A program made the position numbers and the translations under genes. This document shows positions 58,138-64,000 of a DNA stretch of 64,000 nt, piece by piece (the first letter of the stretch is position 1; the number at the start of each line of letters is the position of its first letter). Source of the stretch: Cryomorphaceae bacterium (GTDB lineage Bacteria; Bacteroidota; Bacteroidia; Flavobacteriales; Schleiferiaceae); the NCBI GenBank assembly GCA_011525035.1, contig WTIZ01000060.1, forward strand, positions 1 to 64,000. The letters are read 5' to 3'. Below the pieces are notes generated by a model. The model had not been told where the DNA came from. It ran no database searches and saw nothing but the letters and a program-made list of their open reading frames with translations.

Positions 58138-59553
58138 ATGCGTTTTCTAACCCTTCGAGTACGTACATTCTTGTTCATGATGTTGAACCTGCTGTTGGCA
58201 TTTTTGCTTACAGGTGCGTTCAGCTTGTTTCACTTTCAAGAAGAAACCACGGACTACCACTTACAAAGACTGGAGCGTAAAGAACGCGCTATCATTAGTC
58301 ATATTGAATATGTCATCTCGGGTCAAGACAGTGTACCCAGAACCTATGACGAGTGGTCTGAGCTGTTTGACGAACGGTTGAATGAAATAGGTTCTGTACA
58401 CAAATTAGATTTAGCCATCTACCACCCTAAGGGCGAGCGTATCGCGGCCTCAGTAAATACGGCGGAAAATCAAGGTGTATTGCCCGAGCGTTTGAATGAA
58501 TTTCCAAAGGGCGGTAGAAGAGTTCCTTTGGGACGAAAGGTCGATGATTCTGGCGATTTATTGATCAGCACGAGCGAAATCCTTGATGCTGATAAAGAAG
58601 TAGACCTTATTGTAAAAACCCTATATCGTGTAGATAATAGCGCTATACCGGAGAGTGAGATTGAATACCTGAAGCAGTTGGTCTTTGTATACCTGTTCTT
58701 GTTGCTATTGGGTATTGTATTGGCTTTTGTATTGTCGAATTACATCAGCCAGAATATGCGCAGGGTTATTGAACAACTAAAGAAGGTTCGATTAAACAAA
58801 ACCAATGAGAAGTTGGACTGGCGCTTCAACGACGAAATAGGCGAGTTGATACAGCAATACAACGACATGGTCGAACAGCTGGAACGCACGGCGGTGGAGC
58901 TTGCTACCAGTGAGCGTGAAAGTGCTTGGAAAGAGATGGCACAGCAGGTAGCCCATGAGATCAAGAATCCGCTAACGCCAATGCGCTTGACCTTACAGAT
59001 GATCGAGCGCGAAAAAGACATCAAAGAGGTGCGCGAGATGGCAGCCAATCTTTTGGAAGAGGTAGAGAATTTGACTCACATTGCAGAGGCTTTTTCAAGA
59101 TTCGCCCAGATGCCGGGACTTCAGTTGGAGCGCTTTGACGTTTCATACCAGACTAATAGAGCTGTCGGTCTATACGCAGACCGTGGAGTACGCTTTATTT
59201 CTTCGGGCCCTGTGTATGCGAAAGTTGATAAGGAACAGTGGTCACGTATCATGCACAATCTGGTAAAGAATGCCATTCAAAGCGTTCCAGAAAGCCGGGA
59301 GGCCGAAATACTCATATTGGTGAGTAAGCAAGAATCGACAGCAACTATTCGTGTTCGAGATAACGGTGAAGGGATCCCAGAGTCGATGCAAGAGCGCGTG
59401 TTTGAACCAAACTTTACCACCAAAAGCTCCGGGATGGGACTCGGGCTAGCGATGGTGAAGAACCTTATAGAAAACTTTGGGGGGAACATCAGGTTTGAGA
59501 CTTCCCCTGAGGGCACAGAATTTATTATTGAACTACCTATTACCACAGAATAA
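58138..59553 (+). CDS. Sensor histidine kinase (NtrY-like)
   Basis: A 471-residue membrane kinase. Transmembrane segments are near 10-30 and 181-200, enclosing a ~150-residue periplasmic sensor. A HAMP-like linker follows. The phospho-acceptor His273 is in QQVAHEIKNPLTPMRLTLQ, and the ATPase has N box NLVKNAIQSVPE, G1 DNGEGIPE and G2 GMGLGLAMVKNL. The H-box resembles NtrY-type kinases, which pair with sigma-54 activators. No response regulator gene is adjacent, so its partner is unknown. The enoyl-CoA hydratase ATG follows its stop by 1 bp. Confidence 0.88.
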   Translation: MRFLTLRVRTFLFMMLNLLLAFLLTGAFSLFHFQEETTDYHLQRLERKERAIISHIEYVISGQDSVPRTYDEWSELFDERLNEIGSVHKLDLAIYHPKGERIAASVNTAENQGVLPERLNEFPKGGRRVPLGRKVDDSGDLLISTSEILDADKEVDLIVKTLYRVDNSAIPESEIEYLKQLVFVYLFLLLLGIVLAFVLSNYISQNMRRVIEQLKKVRLNKTNEKLDWRFNDEIGELIQQYNDMVEQLERTAVELATSERESAWKEMAQQVAHEIKNPLTPMRLTLQMIEREKDIKEVREMAANLLEEVENLTHIAEAFSRFAQMPGLQLERFDVSYQTNRAVGLYADRGVRFISSGPVYAKVDKEQWSRIMHNLVKNAIQSVPESREAEILILVSKQESTATIRVRDNGEGIPESMQERVFEPNFTTKSSGMGLGLAMVKNLIENFGGNIRFETSPEGTEFIIELPITTE

Positions 59554-59554
59554 C

Positions 59555-60340
59555 ATGGACCAATTCCAACACCTCATTATTGAGAAAAATGACGGCATAG
59601 CACTTTTAGTATTGAACCGTCCCAAGCAGTTGAACGCCCTAAACAAGGAGTTGTTAAGCGAACTAAATAGCGCCTTTGAACTGCTGCGCGAGGACGCCGA
59701 AACTAAGGTTATCATCTTGACTGGATCAGGCGAAAAAGCATTTGTTGCTGGCGCAGATATCAAGGAGTTCGCCTCCTTCAATGGAGAGCAAGGAACCGAG
59801 CTTGCAAAAACGGGGCACATGACCGTGTTTAATCTGATCGAGGAGTTTCCGAAACCGGTGATTGCAGCGGTGAATGGATTTGCACTGGGAGGAGGCTTAG
59901 AGCTGGCCATGTCCGCACACGTGCGCATCGCATCTGATAATGCTCGTATGGGCCTTCCAGAGACTTCTCTGGGGCTAATTCCGGGCTATGGCGGAACACA
60001 ACGTCTTCCACAGCTTATTGGCAAGGGAAGGGCCTTAGAAATGATTTTTAGCGCAAAAATGATAGATGCTCCTACCGCATTGAGTTACGGCTTGGTCAAT
60101 CAAGTGGTTCCTCAGGCTGATCTACTCGAAGCAGCTCAAACCATGGCGAAGTCCTTCATGAAAAACAGTATCGTAGCCATGGGCTATGCCATTGAGTCTG
60201 TAAACGCCGGGTTATTGGAGGGGTCTGTCGGCTACGATGTGGAAGTCCAGGCCTTTGGCGATTGTTTTGATACAGAAGATTTCAAGGAAGGAACAACCGC
60301 GTTTATCGAAAAGCGAAAACCAGATTTCCCAGGAGCCTAA
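59555..60340 (+). CDS. Enoyl-CoA hydratase/isomerase family protein
   Basis: A 261-residue crotonase. The oxyanion-hole regions are AFVAGADIKEF and GFALGGGLELAMSAHVRIAS; the catalytic Glu region is PETSLGLIPGYGGTQRLPQLIG, with the second Glu in GLELA. It probably hydrates 2-enoyl-CoA in fatty-acid or phenylacetate beta-oxidation. The ATG at 59555 is chosen because the longer frame is a shadow of the kinase C-terminus. It overlaps the next gene by TAATG. Confidence 0.92.
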   Translation: MDQFQHLIIEKNDGIALLVLNRPKQLNALNKELLSELNSAFELLREDAETKVIILTGSGEKAFVAGADIKEFASFNGEQGTELAKTGHMTVFNLIEEFPKPVIAAVNGFALGGGLELAMSAHVRIASDNARMGLPETSLGLIPGYGGTQRLPQLIGKGRALEMIFSAKMIDAPTALSYGLVNQVVPQADLLEAAQTMAKSFMKNSIVAMGYAIESVNAGLLEGSVGYDVEVQAFGDCFDTEDFKEGTTAFIEKRKPDFPGA

Positions 60341-61005
60341 TGTCAAAATTCTTCTTGGAAGTCGCTCAGAAGCAACGCATCGACGTTTTAGGAACGCTTA
60401 ATGAATCGACCACGGATATTTGGATAAGCTTGCACGGCTACGGCCAACTCGTCGAGTATTTTCAGCGCCACTTTAGAAGTATGGTTACCCCTGCTCGTGC
60501 CTTTGTGTTCCCACAAGGCGCCCATAAATTTTACCTCCAAGGAACCGAGGGTCGCGTTGGAGCGTCTTGGATGACTAAAGAGGATAGAATTACAGACATA
60601 GAAAACCAACGTCTGTATTTAAACGAGGTATGTCGCTGGGTGTTGTCTGAAGCTCCGAATGCCCGTTTACACATGGTCGGTTTTAGCCAAGGCGTAGCGA
60701 CTGGTATGCGCTTTTTAGGACATACAACGGTGCCATTTCAAAGCTTGTTGGCTTGGGCAGGCAGTTGGCCGCCTGATCTAGAGGAAAAAAGCCAAGAGGC
60801 GCTTAGGACAATGTATATGAGTGCTTGGTTTGGCACGAATGACCCCTATGTTGACGAAGTAAAGAAACAGGAGCGATGCGCGCTATATGCCGAAGAATTT
60901 AACCTGCATCCAGAGGTCAACACCTACGAAGGTGCACATAGCTTTGATTCCAATATCTTAGCGAGCGAAATAGCTCGATTAGAACTAGTAACACTCGAAC
61001 AATGA
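60340..61005 (+). CDS. Alpha/beta hydrolase (carboxylesterase/phospholipase-like)
   Basis: A 221-residue hydrolase. LHGYGQLVEYFQ gives the oxyanion strand, GFSQGVATGMRF the nucleophile Ser, FGTNDPYV the Asp and EGAHSFD the His of the triad. It resembles the YpfH/carboxylesterase 2 group. The natural substrate is unknown. It is coupled to the enoyl-CoA hydratase upstream (TAATG) and DUF819 downstream (ATGA). Confidence 0.85.
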   Translation: MSKFFLEVAQKQRIDVLGTLNESTTDIWISLHGYGQLVEYFQRHFRSMVTPARAFVFPQGAHKFYLQGTEGRVGASWMTKEDRITDIENQRLYLNEVCRWVLSEAPNARLHMVGFSQGVATGMRFLGHTTVPFQSLLAWAGSWPPDLEEKSQEALRTMYMSAWFGTNDPYVDEVKKQERCALYAEEFNLHPEVNTYEGAHSFDSNILASEIARLELVTLEQ

Positions 61006-62258
61006 CACACGAAATACACCCATTGATTACCAACGATGCGACGCTCTTTGGTATTCTTGCCGCGATGCTTGGCGGAATCTTTTTGACCTCAAAAAGTGAG
61101 CGTCCGTTTTGGAAGAAGTTTTACAAATACATCCCCGCACTACTTCTGTGTTATTTCCTGCCCTCACTGCTTACCACCTTTGAAATCATTGACCCTAAGC
61201 AAAGCCGATTGTATTTCATGGCTTCGCGTTATCTGCTTCCCGCTGCCCTCATTCTGTTGACATTGAGCATTGATTTTGGCGAGGTGAAAAAACTCGGGCC
61301 TAAAGCGTTGATCATGTTCTTTACGGGAACTGTAGGTGTAATCATCGGGGGGCCAATTTCGATCCTCTTGTTTAGCGTTATTGCTCCGGATATAGTAGGG
61401 GCAAACCCCGAGGAGATATGGCGTGGGATGACTACCGTGGCAGGTTCATGGATTGGTGGAGGAGCTAATCAGGCCGCGATGAAGGAAGTTTTTGAAGTGA
61501 GCGAAGGTATTTTCTCAGCCATGGTAACCGTAGATGTATTAGTCGCTGAACTTTGGATGGCATTCTTGCTTATTGGTGTGGCCAAAGCAAAGAATATCGA
61601 CGCCAGATTTAAAGCGGACGCATCTTCAGTGTTGACGCTTCAAGAAAAGATGGAGGCGTATACTGCAAGCATATCTAAGATTCCAACATTTAACGACCTC
61701 ATCTACATTTTGGCCATCGCGTTTGGAGCAACAGGGTTAGCACACGGTTTAAGCGACATTATTGCGCCATTTATTAGTGAAAACTACCCGGTTTTGGCCA
61801 AATTCAGCTTGACCTCAGGCTTCTTTTGGTTGGTGGTGATAGCCACTACGATAGGCATCGGGCTAAGCTTTACTAAAGCAAGAAACTTAGAAGGTGCTGG
61901 AGCCTCGAAGGTGGGCTCTGTTTTCATCTACATCCTTGTAGCTACTATAGGGATGAGTATGAATGTCATGGAGGTGTTTGAAAACCCAGGCCTCTTTGCT
62001 GTAGGCTTAGTTTGGATGATCATTCACGTTGGATTGATGTTCCTCGTTGCGAAAATCATTAAGGCGCCGTACTTCTTCCTTGCTGTGGGATCGAAGGCCA
62101 ATATTGGGGGTGCGGCCAGTGCCCCAGTGGTGGCTGCGGCCTTCCACCCGGCACTTGCGCCGGTAGGCGTGCTGCTTGCTGTTTTAGGGTATGCACTTGG
62201 TACCTACGGCGCATATATCTGTGGGCTTTTAATGCAAGGCGCGGCAGGTGTCTACTAG
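61002..62258 (+). CDS. DUF819 family membrane protein
   Basis: A 418-residue polytopic membrane protein with about ten to eleven hydrophobic segments. AGSWIGGGANQAAMKEVFEVS and VGSKANIGGAASAPVVAAAFHP are the two conserved DUF819 (YjcL-like) motifs, arranged as two inverted halves like many secondary transporters. The substrate is unknown. It is part of the hydratase-esterase-DUF819 operon. Confidence 0.88.
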   Translation: MTHEIHPLITNDATLFGILAAMLGGIFLTSKSERPFWKKFYKYIPALLLCYFLPSLLTTFEIIDPKQSRLYFMASRYLLPAALILLTLSIDFGEVKKLGPKALIMFFTGTVGVIIGGPISILLFSVIAPDIVGANPEEIWRGMTTVAGSWIGGGANQAAMKEVFEVSEGIFSAMVTVDVLVAELWMAFLLIGVAKAKNIDARFKADASSVLTLQEKMEAYTASISKIPTFNDLIYILAIAFGATGLAHGLSDIIAPFISENYPVLAKFSLTSGFFWLVVIATTIGIGLSFTKARNLEGAGASKVGSVFIYILVATIGMSMNVMEVFENPGLFAVGLVWMIIHVGLMFLVAKIIKAPYFFLAVGSKANIGGAASAPVVAAAFHPALAPVGVLLAVLGYALGTYGAYICGLLMQGAAGVY

Positions 62259-62754
62259 GGAGGTAGATATCAGGAACGGGAAAGCCTTTCCCGAGCCGTT
62301 TCGGTTTTATCTGCTGACGGGTATTATCTGTGTTGCTACTATTGCGTCGGGTGAATACCAGGGATTTGGATTTCTGTTCGTGCCCTTATTAGGCATTACC
62401 GCTCGCAGAGGAACGCAGTTTACAACAAAGGGATACCGCAGGTATTTCTCTGTATTTGGGCTAAAATTTGGCACTTGGGAGTCTGTGAATGACGGCGAAC
62501 AGATGGTGTTAATCGGCCTAAACATGAGCAGTCAATACGGCTCTTACGGCGGGATGTTAGCCACGAAAGAAGAAAAGGTGTGGACGCTGTATATTGTAGA
62601 CGCAAAGCATAGAAACAAGCGCGACATAGGTGTTGCGGTCGATAAAGAATACTTAACTCAAAAGGCGGCAGAAGTGGCCGAGATCACAGCCTTGGAATTG
62701 GTTCCCTTTTCTCCGGCGATCTCGCAACAAACGCGCAACAGAAAAAGACGTTGA
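62248..62754 (+). CDS. Small membrane protein of unknown function
   Basis: A 168-residue protein with two hydrophobic segments near residues 20-36 and 40-54, then a soluble beta-rich part (QMVLIGLNMSSQYGSYGG, VWTLYIVDAKHRNKRDIG) and a basic tail. The start is GTG at 62248, overlapping the DUF819 stop by 11 bp; no ATG is available. The family is not recognised. The M28 peptidase gene starts 1 bp after its stop. Confidence 0.65.
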   Translation: MSTREVDIRNGKAFPEPFRFYLLTGIICVATIASGEYQGFGFLFVPLLGITARRGTQFTTKGYRRYFSVFGLKFGTWESVNDGEQMVLIGLNMSSQYGSYGGMLATKEEKVWTLYIVDAKHRNKRDIGVAVDKEYLTQKAAEVAEITALELVPFSPAISQQTRNRKRR

Positions 62755-62755
62755 C

Positions 62756-64000
62756 ATGAAAAAACTTACCCTCTTTCTCCTCATTTGTTTGGGCCCTACA
62801 GGCTTTTCACAAGAAGCACCGGCAGATGCAAAAGAGGTAATTAAGGCAATATATACGGAAGCATTGGGCCAACAGCAAGGCTATAATTGGCTTCACCATA
62901 TATGTACTGAGATTGGTCCACGTCCAAGTGGGTCGGAAGCTTCGAATGAGGCGGCTCGTTATACCATGCAAATGATGCTAGATGCTGGGGCTGATACGGC
63001 TTGGTTACAACCGGTAGAGGTGCCGAAGTGGCACCGCGGCGACGAATGGTCGAAAGCGTATGCCGGTGGAGCGCCGGTTTCTCTTCCTACCACTGCACTT
63101 GGAGGATCCGTGCCTACACCAGCGGAAGGCGTAAAAGCAGAGGTTGTTGAGGTGGGTTCTTTTGAAGAGCTTGAAGCGTTAGGAGAGGAAGGAGTCAAAG
63201 GAAAAATAGTCTTCTACAATACCTATATGGACCACAGCCTGATCAGCACCTTTAACGCTTATGGAGGCGCTGTGAAGTACCGCTGGGCGGGTGCTATGGA
63301 AGCAGGAAAATATGGCGCTGTCGCTACAGTGATGCGTTCTGTCACTTTACTTCGTGACGATTTGCCGCACACCGGCGCGATGAGCTATGGAGATAGTGAA
63401 GTAAAGGTACCTTCGGCTGCGATTTCTTGGCAAGCAGCAGATAAGCTGAGTGCCATGTTGGAAGGCGGAAAGGTCGAATTAGAATTGTATTTAGACTGCG
63501 GTGTACAAGGCACAGCTACGAACTACAACATGATCGCAGATTTCAAAGGAAGTGAAAAGCCAGAAGAAATTATGCTTGTTGGCGGCCACATAGACTCTTG
63601 GGATTTAGGACAAGGAGCTCAAGACGACGGTGCTGGATGTGCCCATGCTATGCAGGTTCCGAACCTCATGCACAAGGTCGGATATCAGAACAAGAGAACG
63701 GTTCGTGTTGTCTTGTGGGCGAACGAAGAATTTGGATTAGACGGCGCTAAGGAATATGCCCGTTGGGCCAAAGAAAACGGTGTGCATCACTGGGTGGCTA
63801 TGGAAAGCGACGGTGGTGGCGATGTTCCAAGAGGTTTTGGCATTGGCGCAGACGATGATCGTATCGAGCAAGTAAGAACGTTTAAGAGTCTTTTGAGTCC
63901 TTACGGCCTTCACGTTTTTGCAAAAGGAGGCGGTGGTGCCGATTTAAGCCCGCTTCGTGGATACGACAACTTCTTTATCGGATACCGTCCTGAGAGTCAG
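62756..64000 (+). CDS. M28 family metallopeptidase (partial, cut by window end)
   Basis: Hand translation gives an open frame of 415 codons to the window edge with no stop. A signal peptide MKKLTLFLLICLGPTGFSQ starts it. A PA-like domain occupies about 120-250. The zinc region has GGHIDSWDLG, QDDGAG, WANEEFGLDG and MESDGGG, supplying the expected His, Asp, Glu-Glu and Asp of a di-zinc aminopeptidase (M28). The last ligand (a C-terminal His) would lie beyond the window. It is predicted to be exported. Confidence 0.88.
   Translation, partial: MKKLTLFLLICLGPTGFSQEAPADAKEVIKAIYTEALGQQQGYNWLHHICTEIGPRPSGSEASNEAARYTMQMMLDAGADTAWLQPVEVPKWHRGDEWSKAYAGGAPVSLPTTALGGSVPTPAEGVKAEVVEVGSFEELEALGEEGVKGKIVFYNTYMDHSLISTFNAYGGAVKYRWAGAMEAGKYGAVATVMRSVTLLRDDLPHTGAMSYGDSEVKVPSAAISWQAADKLSAMLEGGKVELELYLDCGVQGTATNYNMIADFKGSEKPEEIMLVGGHIDSWDLGQGAQDDGAGCAHAMQVPNLMHKVGYQNKRTVRVVLWANEEFGLDGAKEYARWAKENGVHHWVAMESDGGGDVPRGFGIGADDDRIEQVRTFKSLLSPYGLHVFAKGGGGADLSPLRGYDNFFIGYRPESQ

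Overview
The window is a chromosomal segment of a Bacteroidota bacterium, most likely a member of the Flavobacteriales. Three things support this. Promoters repeatedly carry the Bacteroidota -7 motif TAnnTTTG (before both tRNAs, gltX, the bacilliredoxin gene, pheS, purN, paaA and atpB). The gene set includes lineage families: a T9SS sorting-domain protein, the T9SS lipoprotein SprE/PorW, IPExxxVDY, GSCFA, DUF2723, DUF4175, and an atpZ-DUF6168-atpBEFHAG cluster without atpDC. Shine-Dalgarno sequences are generally weak. Almost everything is housekeeping or conserved accessory content; I see no prophage, insertion sequence or CRISPR array.

Layout. 0.1-7.7 kb: tRNA-Gln, a DUF2723 (GT117-type) membrane glycosyltransferase, and a minus-strand run with an Lhr-type helicase, FMN reductase, gatC and a PlsC acyltransferase. 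7.7-13.8 kb: a secreted kelch-like T9SS cargo protein, trpS with a lipoprotein and an SDR, a TrkA-type K+ regulator, a cystathionine synthase/lyase and a bacilliredoxin. 13.9-20.6 kb: gltX-folB, tRNA-Cys, a GapN-type aldehyde dehydrogenase, an MBL hydrolase and an M1 peptidase. 20.7-24.1 kb: phenylacetyl-CoA epoxidase genes (paaE divergent from paaABC, no paaD). 24.1-27.3 kb: a metal ABC importer with a binding protein and two permeases, one fused to a DtxR/MntR-like domain, but no ATPase gene.

27.4-36.5 kb is a distinctly AT-rich stretch: an ALDH7, a GSCFA protein, a NUDIX hydrolase, then a 404-bp gene-free region that looks like the chromosomal origin. It has three exact TTATNCACA DnaA boxes, two one-mismatch boxes and a five-unit DnaA-trio track. 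rpiB, a DUF4175-like protein, ybeY and mnmG follow. mnmG and the atp operon are classical oriC neighbours.

36.5-48.8 kb: a methyltransferase, holB, pgk, cvpA, two tandem paralogous lipoproteins, pheS, the acpP-fabF-rnc-IPExxxVDY-pyk operon, purN-rnhA and an M23 peptidase. 48.9-58 kb: sprE-bactofilin running into the F0F1 ATPase operon. 57.9-64 kb: a 58-residue HTH protein, a histidine kinase, an enoyl-CoA hydratase, an esterase, a DUF819 transporter, a small membrane protein and an M28 peptidase cut by the window edge.

The two observations most worth following are a consensus sigma-54 promoter in the paaC/permease gap, followed about 60 nt later by a strong terminator (candidate sRNA of about 78 nt), and the putative oriC at 30301-30704.
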